Of a stretch of DNA of 64,000 nt, positions 26,493 to 35,029 are shown in pieces (positions within the stretch are counted from its first letter, which is position 1; the number at the start of each line of letters is the position of its first letter). The notes beneath the pieces were generated by a model. The model did no database searches, was not told the origin of the DNA, and saw only the letters and a program-made list of their open reading frames with translations. Origin of the DNA: Pseudomonas fluorescens Q2-87 (GTDB lineage: Bacteria; Pseudomonadota; Gammaproteobacteria; Pseudomonadales; Pseudomonadaceae); NCBI RefSeq assembly GCF_000281895.1, contig NZ_CM001558.1, positions 4,468,556-4,532,555 on the forward strand, in the 5' to 3' direction. The position numbers and the translations under genes were made by a program.

Positions 26493-28199
26493 TTAGAGGA
26501 ATGCATCCACGCGGAAGTAGATCGGCGCTTCGCGCTCGGTCAGGGCATCCGGGCGCTCCAGGGAGTGGGCGAAGGTGACGCTGGCACTCAGGTGCTCACC
26601 ACGGGCGAACAACTCCACCGCGTTGCTCGACATGCGCCCGTGCTGGTCACCGTTGTAGCGGTCACCCCGAATCGCACCCTGGTCATAACCGAGGCTGGTG
26701 CCGTACTCGGCGAACACCGGGCGCAGCCATTCCAGGGTTACCGGGCGACTCCAACGCAGGTCGTTGCGCCAGTAGCCGCCGCTGTCACCGGAGAGGGATT
26801 AGTCCTTGTAGCCGCGAATCGACGACTGGCCGCCCAGGCTCATGCGCTGCGGACTGAACAGCACGTCTTCACTGCGCTGGCCGGTCATCAGGCTGCTGAA
26901 GCTGAAGGATTCGTCCCACAGCTTGAAGGGCTGCAAGTAACTGGCGGTGGCGGTGTATTTGCGATAGCGGGCGTTGGCCTGGCCGGGGCCGGGATCGTTG
27001 TCGTCCTGGGCATCAAAAGCGCCGATGCCTTGCTGCATACCCAAGTCCAGGTTGACGAAGGCATTGCCGAGCCGACGGCCATGGTTGATGCCGAACTGGG
27101 CTTCGCTCAAGCGATTGCTGCTCACCGCCAACTTGCTGTCTTCGATGAAGTTGTTGGTGCGCAAGTACGCAAGGCCAGTGTTGAGGGAGGTCTTGCTCAG
27201 GGCGTCGCGATGAATCACCCGCTCGACCCGCAACTGATGGTTCTGGCTGTCGCCGGTCTGCTTGAAATTGAAACCGTTGGCCGGGATTTGCGAGCGATAC
27301 TCGCTCTGGCTGTAGGTGTAGCTGACGTTCCACCAACCCAAGGGCAAGTTGTAATTGAGCATGGCGTTGTTGGAGGTGTGCTGGTGGTCGGTCATCGCGT
27401 CATGACCGCCGCGCAACATCAGCTGATCGGCCAAGCCCAGCGGACTGTCCCATTCGAAGCTGGTGCCCCACTGCTGCTCGCCCGTGCTGCGCTGGCCGTC
27501 GTTGCTGCGCGACAAGCCTGCGCGCCAAGGCTTCTTCGGTTCGTTGGTCACACGTACTTCACTGCCACCGACGCTCTGCCCAGGGGTCAGCTCCATCTTC
27601 GCCTGGTTCGACGGCAGGCGATTGAGCTGGTCCACCATCTGCTCGATCTCCCGCAGGTTGACCAGGTCGCCGGCCTTGCCAGGGAATACCATCGCCAATT
27701 CGCGGTCCGAGAGTTTGCTGTTCTCGGCCCCCTTGAGCCCTTCAAGCCGTCCTTCCACCACCAGTACATTCAAATGTCCAGAAGACAAATCCTGCTGTGG
27801 CAGATAGGCGCGGCTGGTGACCAGGCCTTTGTCGATGTAGTGGTCGGTGATGACTTTGAGCAACTCGTTGAGCTGCGGCACGCCCAGGCATTGACCGATG
27901 TAGGGTTTGAGCAGTCCCTCGCGCTCGCTGGCGGAGAGGCTGTCGGCGCCTTTGAGCTCGATGGTCTTGATCGGGAAGCAGCGAGTCTGCGCCGGAGCGG
28001 TCGGCTCGATCGGCGCAGCGGCCTTGCCCGGCAGGTCCTGGAGTTCCTCGAGACGACGGCGCTGCTCTTCGAGCAAACGATTCTGGCGCTCGCGGATCAG
28101 GTCGGTGTCGCCAGGCGTGGGGGCGGCGTGAGCCAGGGTCAGCGGAGAAAGGCATAGCAAAGCCAGGCACAACCTCGCCCAAAAGGCGGGTGAGGACAT
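26493..28199 (-). pseudogene. cdiB: CdiB/FhaC-type outer-membrane transporter with internal stop codon
   Basis: From ATG 28199 (GAGGG upstream; an in-frame ATG at 28229 lacks a site) the frame has a signal peptide, a Gln/Arg/Glu-rich linker helix (RQNRLLEEQRRRLEELQD), POTRA domains with VLVVEGRLEGL, and barrel strands to the loop-6 motif SSIRGYKD. The next codon, 467, is TAA at 26799-26801. Translation resumes in the same frame as SLSGDSGGYWRNDLRWSRPV and runs to PIYFRVDAFL at 26493, a perfect C-terminal barrel of about 100 residues. One base change (CAA or CAG in relatives) explains it. The truncated product lacks the last barrel strands and should not insert or secrete. Confidence 0.88.
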
Positions 28200-28295
28200 G
28201 GTCGATCCCTCGAACAAAAGTGACATCAAAATAGTGGCGCGATGTTAATGAGCCATCATTTTGGCGTCAACTAAATGGTTTGAACTTCAAGGCTA

Positions 28296-28390
28296 TTGCT
28301 GAAACCGTTCATCTGAAATCAGAAGCCTCCGGTACACATGTGTGAAAGATCCCAGGCAGAGCCAGAAACCTCCTGCGAAACGGACAGACA
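28296..28390 (+). repeat. Dispersed imperfect repeat, copy 2
   Basis: Shares GAAACCGT, CTGAAATCAGAAGC, GAAAGATCC and GAAACCTCCTGCGAAAC with 5664-5759, in the same order and orientation. It lies just upstream of cdiB and 85 bases before the gene at 28475. The small palindrome ACACATGTGT (28334-28343) is present only in this copy. Confidence 0.7.
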
Positions 28391-28474
28391 GGCCAACAGC
28401 TCGCCGTCAATGAACTTTCCAGCCAACCCCGGCCTCAACCCCTTACCTGCCCAACAAGGAATACGAGGCCTCTC

Positions 28475-28750
28475 ATGAAAACCCTGTTGAAACTCACCCT
28501 CGCCGCCACCCTCACTTGTGCCCTGCCCGCCTGGGCTAACTGCACGCCTGAGGAAGCGACCATCAAGCGTGAACAACTGGCGGATAAAATCGCCAAGCTC
28601 ACCGAACAGGACCCATCCAAGGCCAAGGAGATGAATGACCAGTTGCAGGCCATGGATCTGGAAACCTCCAGCAAGGACGTGCCGGATAAATGCCAGTTGA
28701 TCGATAGGCGCATGCATGAGCTGGAAGAAGCGCAGAAGAAGGCGGAGTGA
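28475..28750 (+). CDS. Small exported helical protein of unknown function
   Basis: A 91-residue protein with a clean signal peptide (MKTLLKLTLAATLTCALPAWA). The mature part is charged and helical, with two Cys (NCTPEE and DKCQLID) that could form one disulfide, and a C-terminal coiled-coil-like run MHELEEAQKKAE. It is presumably periplasmic. A strong bidirectional terminator follows 70 bases downstream, shared with the convergent helicase gene. No family function is recognised. Confidence 0.75.
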   Translation: MKTLLKLTLAATLTCALPAWANCTPEEATIKREQLADKIAKLTEQDPSKAKEMNDQLQAMDLETSSKDVPDKCQLIDRRMHELEEAQKKAE

Positions 28751-28823
28751 CTCCCCAGACCTAACACCGCCAGCTTTTGTGGTAAGCGAGCTTGCTCTCT
28801 CACCACAAGGTTTAATTAGCCAT

Positions 28824-28854
28824 AAAAAAACCGGACCCAAGGTCCGGTTTTTTT
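28824..28854. terminator. Bidirectional rho-independent terminator
   Basis: AAAAAAACCGGACC CAA GGTCCGGTTTTTTT: an 8-base GC stem (ACCGGACC) flanked by A and T runs on both sides. It serves both the gene ending at 28750 and the DEAD-box gene ending at 28874. Confidence 0.93.
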
Positions 28855-28873
28855 ATGGAGCATTACTGCCGCT

Positions 28874-30220
28874 TCATTCAGCGGCTGGCGCTTCTGGCTT
28901 GCGGCGCTTGAGCGGGGCCAAACCGTCCTTGCTCACCAGCGATGGGGTGTCGCTCTTCGGGCGGTTGGCGGTCTTGCGCTTGGTCGGGCCCTTGGCGCCG
29001 GCTTTTTTCTTGTCGCCCTTGGCGTCGACTTTTTTCTTCTTCACACCGACAGCCTTGCCCGAGGCCTTGACCTTTTTAGGTCCGCCGTAGGTGCCTTTGA
29101 CTTCCTTGATGGTGCGGCGCTCGAAGCTCTGCTTGAGGTAGCGCTCGATACTCGACATCAGGTTCCAGTCACCGTGGCAGATCAGCGAGATCGCCAGGCC
29201 ATCGTTGCCGGCACGGCCGGTACGACCAATGCGATGCACGTACTCGTCGCCGCTGCGGGGCATGTCGAAGTTGATGACCATGTCCAGGCCGTCCACGTCC
29301 AGGCCACGGGCGGCGACGTCGGTGGCGACGAGGATTTTCACGCCGCCTTGCTTGAGGCGGTCGATGGCCAACTTACGGTCTTTCTGGTCCTTTTCACCGT
29401 GCAGCACGAACGCCTTGTAATCCTGGGCCACCAGGCGACCGTAGATGCGGTCGGCCATGGCCCGGGTGTTGGTGAACACGATGGCTTTTTCGTAGGTCTC
29501 GTTGGCCAGCAACCAGTTCACGATCTGCTCTTTGTGCTGGTTGTGGTCAGCGGTGATGATCTGCTGGCGAGTGGTGGAGTTGAGCTGGCTCACCGCGTTG
29601 AGCTGCAAGTGCTCGGGGTTGTTCAGCACCTTGGCGATCATCTCGCGCAGGCCCGAACCACCGGTCGTGGCGGAGAACAGCATGGTCTGCTGGCGGTTGG
29701 TGCATTCGTCCACCAGGCGCTGTACGTCTTCGGAGAAGCCCATGTCCAGCATGCGGTCGGCTTCGTCCAGCACCAGCACTTCGACTTCCTTGAGGTCGAG
29801 GTTGCCGGCGTTCAATTGCTCGATCATCCGCCCCGGCGTGCCGATCAGAATGTCCGGCACCTTGCGCAGCATGGCGGCCTGGACCTTGAAATCTTCGCCG
29901 CCGGTGATCAGGCCGGACTTGATGAAGGTGAATTGCGAGAAGCGCTCCACTTCCTTCAAGGTCTGCTGGGCCAGTTCACGGGTCGGCAGCAGGATCAGCG
30001 TCTTGATGCTGACGCGGACCTTGGCCGGGCCGATCAGGCGGTTGAGGATCGGCAGCACGAACGCGGCGGTCTTGCCACTGCCGGTTTGCGCCGTCACCCG
30101 CAGGTCACGCCCCTGGAGCGCGAGCGGAATAGCCGCTGCCTGCACCGGCGTTGGCTCGACAAATTTAAGCTCGGCCACGGCTTTGAGCAGGCGTTCGTGC
30201 AGGGCGAATTGGGAAAACAC
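28874..30220 (-). CDS. DEAD-box ATP-dependent RNA helicase (RhlE-like)
   Basis: Encodes 448 residues from GTG 30220, preceded by GAGGTAGCACCC. The frame is open further upstream, but that part is low-complexity, while FSQFALHERLLKAVAELKF is the usual N-terminus. Motifs in order: Q motif (PTPVQ), AQTGSGKT (44-51), PTRELA, TPGR, DEAD, SAT, ARGLD and HRIGRTGR. A Lys-rich C-terminal tail (VGVKKKKVDAKGDKKK) is an RNA-binding extension typical of RhlE-type helicases. It unwinds RNA in the cytoplasm, probably in ribosome assembly or mRNA turnover. The closest named type is RhlE1, a judgement from length and tail. Confidence 0.9.
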   Translation of the reverse strand: MFSQFALHERLLKAVAELKFVEPTPVQAAAIPLALQGRDLRVTAQTGSGKTAAFVLPILNRLIGPAKVRVSIKTLILLPTRELAQQTLKEVERFSQFTFIKSGLITGGEDFKVQAAMLRKVPDILIGTPGRMIEQLNAGNLDLKEVEVLVLDEADRMLDMGFSEDVQRLVDECTNRQQTMLFSATTGGSGLREMIAKVLNNPEHLQLNAVSQLNSTTRQQIITADHNQHKEQIVNWLLANETYEKAIVFTNTRAMADRIYGRLVAQDYKAFVLHGEKDQKDRKLAIDRLKQGGVKILVATDVAARGLDVDGLDMVINFDMPRSGDEYVHRIGRTGRAGNDGLAISLICHGDWNLMSSIERYLKQSFERRTIKEVKGTYGGPKKVKASGKAVGVKKKKVDAKGDKKKAGAKGPTKRKTANRPKSDTPSLVSKDGLAPLKRRKPEAPAAE

Positions 30221-30413
30221 GGGTGCTACCTCGAAGAAATGCAAAAAAACAGCTGCATAGGGTAACGGTTTCGAGCGCGAAGGCCGAGTTTCTTTATACA
30301 AACGGCAGTAAATCAATGGATTTTTATAGGGCGATTCTTCATCAACAGTCACTTCTGCGGGCTTAAATGCTCTAATCGCCCTGTCGCGTCTCTATAGAAG
30401 AACCGTTTCGTCC

Positions 30414-31712
30414 ATGGACATCAAACAACTCTGGGTCAACATCCAAGACCTCTGGGGTGCCCTTGACCAGCACCCGCTCCTGCATTCCAGCCTCGCCCTG
30501 ATGTTGCTGCTGGTCATTGCCTTGGTGCTCGGACGCGTGGCGCGCTACCTGATCCTGCACGCGGCCAAATTGCTTGGCCGTCAACCGGCATTGCATTGGG
30601 TCAACGACCTGCGCCAGAACAAAGTCTTCCATCGCCTGGCGCAGACTACGCCGTCGCTGATCATCCAGTTTGGCCTGCACCTGGTGCCGGAGCTCAGCAA
30701 GACGAGTCTGATTTTTCTCGGCAATATCGCCACAGCCTTCACCGTTCTGTTCATGGTGCTGGCCTTCAGCGCCTTGCTCAGCGCCCTGCTGGATGTCTAC
30801 GCCCGTACCGAGCATGCCCGCACGCGCTCGATCAAAGGCTACGTGCAACTGACGAAGATGGTGCTGTATGTGTTTGGCGCGATCATCATCGTCGCCACGC
30901 TGATCGACCGTTCGCCGCTGTTGCTGCTGTCGGGCCTGGGTGCGATGTCGGCGGTGATCCTGTTGGTCTACAAGGACACCCTCTTGTCGTTCGTCGCCAG
31001 TGTGCAGCTGACCAGTAACGACATGTTGCGGGTCGGCGACTGGATCGAGATGCCTCAGGTCGGCGCCGACGGTGATGTGGTGGACATCACGCTGCACACG
31101 GTCAAGGTGCAGAATTTCGACAAGACCATCGTCTCGATTCCCACTTGGCGGTTGATGTCCGAGTCGTTCAAGAACTGGCGCGGCATGCAGCAGTCTGGCG
31201 GACGACGGATCAAGCGCAGCCTGTTCATCGACGCCAGCGGCGTGCGTTTTTTACATGACGAGGAAGAGCAGCGCCTGACCCAGGTTCGCCTGCTGACCGA
31301 CTACATCGGCCGCAAGCAAGCCGAACTCAAGGCCTGGAACGAAGCCCAGGGCAACGTCGCGGCAATGTCGGCCAACCGTCGGCGCATGACCAACCTGGGC
31401 ACCTTCCGCGCCTATGCCCTGGCCTATTTGAAAAGCCACCCGGAGGTACAGCCGAACATGACCTGCATGGTCCGCCAACTGCAGACCACCGCCCAAGGCA
31501 TCCCGCTGGAAATCTATTGCTTCACCCGCACCACTGCATGGACCGACTACGAACGCATCCAGGGGGATATTTTCGATTACTTGCTGGCGGTCATGCCGGA
31601 GTTCGGGCTGAACCTGTATCAGCAGCCGAGCGGCACGGATCTGCGCTCGGGGTTGCTGCCGGCAATGCTGGGCGCGAGTTCTATTTCAGAGCCGCAGAAG
31701 CAGGTGGTCTGA
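30414..31712 (+). CDS. ybdG: YbdG-like mechanosensitive ion channel protein
   Basis: A 432-residue inner-membrane protein. Several N-terminal helices are visible (SSLALMLLLVIALVLGRVAR, then TVLFMVLAFSALLSALL and MVLYVFGAIIIVATLI). The MscS-type pore/beta region follows: LLSGLGAMSAVILLVYKDTL, then VGDWIEMPQVGADGDVVDIT and VSIPTWRLMSESFKNWRGM. The long cytoplasmic C-terminus fits the YbdG branch (about 415 residues in E. coli), which responds to mild osmotic shock. It is divergent from the helicase gene, with a REPIN right after its stop. Confidence 0.9.
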   Translation: MDIKQLWVNIQDLWGALDQHPLLHSSLALMLLLVIALVLGRVARYLILHAAKLLGRQPALHWVNDLRQNKVFHRLAQTTPSLIIQFGLHLVPELSKTSLIFLGNIATAFTVLFMVLAFSALLSALLDVYARTEHARTRSIKGYVQLTKMVLYVFGAIIIVATLIDRSPLLLLSGLGAMSAVILLVYKDTLLSFVASVQLTSNDMLRVGDWIEMPQVGADGDVVDITLHTVKVQNFDKTIVSIPTWRLMSESFKNWRGMQQSGGRRIKRSLFIDASGVRFLHDEEEQRLTQVRLLTDYIGRKQAELKAWNEAQGNVAAMSANRRRMTNLGTFRAYALAYLKSHPEVQPNMTCMVRQLQTTAQGIPLEIYCFTRTTAWTDYERIQGDIFDYLLAVMPEFGLNLYQQPSGTDLRSGLLPAMLGASSISEPQKQVV

Positions 31713-31730
31713 ACCTAAAACACATCACCC

Positions 31731-31820
31731 TGTGGGAGCGGGCTTGCTCGCGAAAGCGGAGTTTCAGGCAACGGATATATCGACTGAAACGAAGCCTTCG
31801 CGAGCAAGCCCGCTCCCACA
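31731..31820. repeat. REPIN (type A)
   Basis: TGTGGGAGCGGGCTTGCTCG on the left and its exact inverse on the right, enclosing a 30-40 base spacer. It lies between two convergent gene ends. Confidence 0.95.
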
Positions 31821-31824
31821 GGGA

Positions 31825-32691
31825 TCAGCGTGTAGCTGGCGATTGGCGGATCCCCAACCGACTGATCCACACCGCCGCCAGGATCACCGACCCGCCCAGC
31901 AACAGCCGCCCCAGTGCCTCATGCTGGTTCCAGATCAGCAGGTTCACCAGCAGCCCCACGGGCACGTGCAGGTTGTTCATCACCGCCAGCGTCCCGCCAT
32001 TGACCAGGCAGGCGCCTTTGTTCCACCAATACAACCCCAACGCAGTGGAGACCAGGCCAAGGAATACCAGCACGCCCCATTGCAACGGCGCTTCAGGCCA
32101 GAAGTTGGTTTTGCCGAACAGCAGGAAGGCCGGCAGCGCCACGGCCAGCGCGCCCAAGTAGAAATAGCCGAAACGCCGGTAGTGCGGCAGGTCGCTCGGA
32201 TGGCGCGCCACCAAATGCTTGTACAGCACCTGCCCCGCCGCGTAGGTGAAATTGGCCAGTTGCAGCAGCAAAAAACCCATGAAGAAATCCGGATTGATCC
32301 GGTCGTAGCGAATCACCGCCGCGCCGGCCACAGCCACCAGGGCCGCAATCAGCGCCCAGGGATTGAAGCGGCGGTTCAGCGCATCTTCGATCAAGGTCAC
32401 GTGCAGGGGCGTCAGGATGGTAAAGAGCAACACCTCGGGCACCGTCAGCACTCGGAAGCTCAGGTACAGGCAGACGTAGGTCACGCCAAACTGCAAGGCA
32501 CCAATCAACAGCATGCCGCGCATGAACGCCGGCTCCACCTGGCGCCAGCGTGTCAGCGGAATGAACACCAGCCCGGCCAGTAAGACCCGCACCAGCACGG
32601 CGAAGTAGCTGTCCACATGCCCAGCCAGGTACTCGCCGATCAGGCTGAAGGAAAACGCCTGGATCAGCGTCACAAAAAGTAGATAGCCCAT
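31825..32691 (-). CDS. EamA/DMT family transporter (carboxylate/amino acid/amine type)
   Basis: A 288-residue integral membrane protein with ten predicted transmembrane helices in two EamA halves. The first half starts MGYLLFVTLIQAFSFSLIGE. The second ends with GGSVILAAVWISRLGIRQ. Segments such as FGVTYVCLYLSFRVLTVPEV and STALGLYWWNKGACLVNGG match the carboxylate/amino acid/amine transporter branch. It likely exports small metabolites across the inner membrane; substrate unknown. The gene is monocistronic, with a REPIN five bases beyond its stop. Confidence 0.85.
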   Translation of the reverse strand: MGYLLFVTLIQAFSFSLIGEYLAGHVDSYFAVLVRVLLAGLVFIPLTRWRQVEPAFMRGMLLIGALQFGVTYVCLYLSFRVLTVPEVLLFTILTPLHVTLIEDALNRRFNPWALIAALVAVAGAAVIRYDRINPDFFMGFLLLQLANFTYAAGQVLYKHLVARHPSDLPHYRRFGYFYLGALAVALPAFLLFGKTNFWPEAPLQWGVLVFLGLVSTALGLYWWNKGACLVNGGTLAVMNNLHVPVGLLVNLLIWNQHEALGRLLLGGSVILAAVWISRLGIRQSPATR

Positions 32692-32774
32692 ACGCCCCTC
32701 GTTTCGAATGGCGGCGAAGATAGCGGGTTTTGGTGGTTGTCGCTAACCGCAATAGCCAGACCAGCACTGGACAC

Positions 32775-32802
32775 TGTGGGAGCGAGCTTGCCCGCTCCCA
32801 CA
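32775..32802. repeat. Single REP palindrome (type A)
   Basis: TGTGGGAGCGAGCTTGCCCG followed by CTCCCACA: a compact palindrome without a second REP. It lies upstream of the EamA gene. Confidence 0.85.
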
Positions 32803-32834
32803 AGGGTTGCGCGGCGAGCCATGGAATCCCAGGC

Positions 32835-32873
32835 AAAAAAAAGCCCGATCTCGCTAAAGCGTTCAATCGGGCT
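32835..32873 (-). terminator. Rho-independent terminator, probably for azoR
   Basis: On the minus strand, AGCCCGAT, a 16-base loop and ATCGGGCT are followed by TTTTTTTT. It lies about 110 bases after the azoR stop with no other minus-strand gene between. Confidence 0.75.
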
Positions 32874-32980
32874 GATGCACTCAGGAGCAACAAGTGCGAA
32901 GGGAGGTTCGATGCGCAGAACGGTTTGAAGGGAAGCGCCAGGTCACTAGACCACCTGGCGATTACCCGAGGATTAACGGA

Positions 32981-33580
32981 TCAGGCGACCTGGGACAGCT
33001 TGGCGTTGGCCTGATTCAGGCCCTTCTCCTGGAAGTCGCCGCCCAGGTTCATGCCTTCGGCATGGATGAAGGTCACGTCGTGGATGCCGATGAAGCCCAT
33101 GACTTGGCGCAGGTAGGGTTCCTGATGGTCGGTGCTGCCACCGGCATGGATGCCACCGCGAGCAGTCAGCACGAAGGCGCGCTTGCCGGCCAGGAGGCCC
33201 TGGGGACCAGTGGGGGTATATTTGAACGTCACCCCGGCACGCAGCACGTGGTCGAGCCAGGCTTTCAGAGTGCTCGGGATGGCGAAGTTGTACATCGGTG
33301 CAGCCATCACCAGCACGTCGGCGGCCAGCAATTCGTCGGTCAGTTGGTTGGAGCGCTCCAGCGAGGCGTTTTCGATGTCGTTGCGCTGCTCGGCGGGCTT
33401 CATCCAGCCACCCAGCAGATTGGCGTCCAGGTGCGGCACAGGGTTGATGGCCAGGTCCCGAACACTGATTTCATCGGCCGGGTGCGCGGCTTTCCACTGG
33501 CTGATGAAGGTCTGGGTCAGTTGGCGGGAAACCGAGTCTTGCTGGCGGGCACTGCTTTCGATGATCAGAACGCGGGACAT
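32981..33580 (-). CDS. azoR: FMN-dependent NADH:quinone oxidoreductase / azoreductase
   Basis: A 199-residue flavodoxin-like enzyme. Key features: the FMN-phosphate loop MSRVLIIESSARQQDSVSRQ, the central block VLVMAAPMYNFAIPSTLKAW (MYNF binds flavin), AGVTFKYTPTGPQGLL, and the LTARGG segment. Length and motifs match AzoR, a cytoplasmic homodimer that reduces quinones and azo compounds with NADH. A LysR regulator lies one gene away in the divergent direction and could control it, but that is only proximity. Confidence 0.95.
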   Translation of the reverse strand: MSRVLIIESSARQQDSVSRQLTQTFISQWKAAHPADEISVRDLAINPVPHLDANLLGGWMKPAEQRNDIENASLERSNQLTDELLAADVLVMAAPMYNFAIPSTLKAWLDHVLRAGVTFKYTPTGPQGLLAGKRAFVLTARGGIHAGGSTDHQEPYLRQVMGFIGIHDVTFIHAEGMNLGGDFQEKGLNQANAKLSQVA

Positions 33581-33727
33581 AGCTTGTAGGCTCCATCTGA
33601 GAATGTTGTCAGTCGATGGAGTGAAGGTTAAACGCGAGCATATCGATGAAAAAGCGCAAATAACTGCTGTAAAGCATCGATAATTTCGTTTATAAGCGAA
33701 GCAAGCAGTGTCGCTGCCTGCTCTGGC

Positions 33728-34042
33728 CTATTTCGGCTGGCAGGTCAGCTGGATACGCAGCTTGATGATATTGCGGTTGAACTTGGCCGTGGCGTTCTTG
33801 AACTTGCCGGCGGCGACTTCGATCCGGCGGGTGCGAGGCGCTTCGGGGCCGTTGCGAAACACCACGGTGCAGGCCGCGTCGGTGCTGCCGTAGTTGTTGA
33901 CCTGGATGGAGCCGATGTCGGCATCAGTGTCATAGGCGGTGTAGTCGATGCTCAGGCCGTTGAGGTGTTTCTCCACATCGATCGGGTACGCAAACGCAGT
34001 CAGCGGCAGCAAGGCCAGCAGCGCACAACAGATTTTCTTCAT
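33728..34042 (-). CDS. Small periplasmic protein of unknown function
   Basis: Encodes 104 residues from ATG 34042. A signal peptide (MKKICCALLALLPLTAFA) precedes the mature start YPIDVEKHLNGLSIDYTAYD. The mature part looks beta-rich and basic, with CTVVFRNGPEAPRTRRIEV and a C-terminal LRIQLTCQPK. Two Cys may pair. It is divergent from the LysR gene with only about 50 bases between starts, so the two share a promoter region. No reliable family function is known to me. Confidence 0.75.
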   Translation of the reverse strand: MKKICCALLALLPLTAFAYPIDVEKHLNGLSIDYTAYDTDADIGSIQVNNYGSTDAACTVVFRNGPEAPRTRRIEVAAGKFKNATAKFNRNIIKLRIQLTCQPK

Positions 34043-34091
34043 TCGGCAGTCTCCACAAGGGACCGCCAGCTTAGGACAAGAGGAGCTCAAT

Positions 34092-35015
34092 ATGAAAGCG
34101 CCCCGCGTGACCCTTGATCAATGGCGAACGTTGCAGGCGGTGGTGGACCACGGTGGTTTCGCCCAGGCCGCCGAAGTGCTGCATCGTTCCCAGTCATCGG
34201 TGAGCTACACCGTGGCCCGCATGCAGGATCAACTCGGCGTGCCGCTGCTGCGCATCGACGGACGCAAGGCTGTGCTGACCGAGGCCGGTGGCGTGTTGCT
34301 GCGCCGCTCCCGGCAGTTGGTTAAACAGGCCAGCCAGCTGGAGGACCTTGCCCACCACATGGAACAAGGCTGGGAAGCAGAGGTGCGCCTGGTGGTCGAC
34401 GCCGCCTACCCCAACGCCCGCCTGGTACGCGCCTTGACCGCGTTCATGCCGCAAAGCCGTGGCTGCCGGGTGCGCCTGCGTGAGGAGGTGTTGTCCGGTG
34501 TCGAAGAAGTGCTGCTCGAAGGCGTGGCCGACCTGGCCATCAGCGGCTTCAGTATTCCCGGTTTCCTGGGCGCGGAATTGAGCGATGTCGAGTTCGTCGC
34601 GGTGGCCCATCCCGAGCATGCCCTGCACCGTCTCAATCGCGAGCTGAACTTCCAAGACCTGGAAAGCCAGTTGCAAGTGGTGATCCGCGACTCCGGTCGC
34701 CAGCAACCACGGGATGTCGGCTGGCTCGGCGCCGAACAGCGCTGGACGGTGGGCAGCCTGGCCACCGCCGCGACGTTTGTCGGCAGCGGCCTGGGCTTCG
34801 CCTGGCTGCCTCGGCACATGATCGAACGGGAACTCAGAGAGGGTTTGCTCAAGCGTCTACCCTTGGAACAGGGAGGCACCCGCAATTCCACCTTCTATCT
34901 GTTCTCGAACAAGGAAAAGCCCCTGGGCCCGGCCACGCAGATCCTCATCGAACTGCTGCGCACCTTCGACACCGCGCCGCTGGATGCTCCGTTCGCCGCC
35001 CCTGAACAAGCCTGA
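34092..35015 (+). CDS. LysR-family transcriptional regulator
   Basis: Encodes 307 residues from ATG 34092 (AGAGGAGC upstream). The N-terminal winged HTH is RVTLDQWRTLQAVVDHGGFA followed by AAEVLHRSQSSVSYTVARMQ. The effector-binding domain begins about residue 90 (VRLVVDAAYPNARLV) and includes VADLAISGFSIPGFLGAEL. It probably regulates a neighbouring gene: the divergent periplasmic protein gene, azoR, or the downstream hydrolase 14 bases away. The effector is unknown. Confidence 0.9.
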   Translation: MKAPRVTLDQWRTLQAVVDHGGFAQAAEVLHRSQSSVSYTVARMQDQLGVPLLRIDGRKAVLTEAGGVLLRRSRQLVKQASQLEDLAHHMEQGWEAEVRLVVDAAYPNARLVRALTAFMPQSRGCRVRLREEVLSGVEEVLLEGVADLAISGFSIPGFLGAELSDVEFVAVAHPEHALHRLNRELNFQDLESQLQVVIRDSGRQQPRDVGWLGAEQRWTVGSLATAATFVGSGLGFAWLPRHMIERELREGLLKRLPLEQGGTRNSTFYLFSNKEKPLGPATQILIELLRTFDTAPLDAPFAAPEQA

Positions 35016-35029
35016 CAAGGACTTCGCCG

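Noticed and set aside
26565..28157. A 530-codon plus-strand frame opposite cdiB
   Set aside because: It is antisense to a clear FhaC/CdiB sequence and has no domain features.
29174..30265. A 363-codon plus-strand frame opposite the DEAD-box helicase gene
   Set aside because: It is a shadow of the helicase frame; all helicase motifs are on the minus strand.
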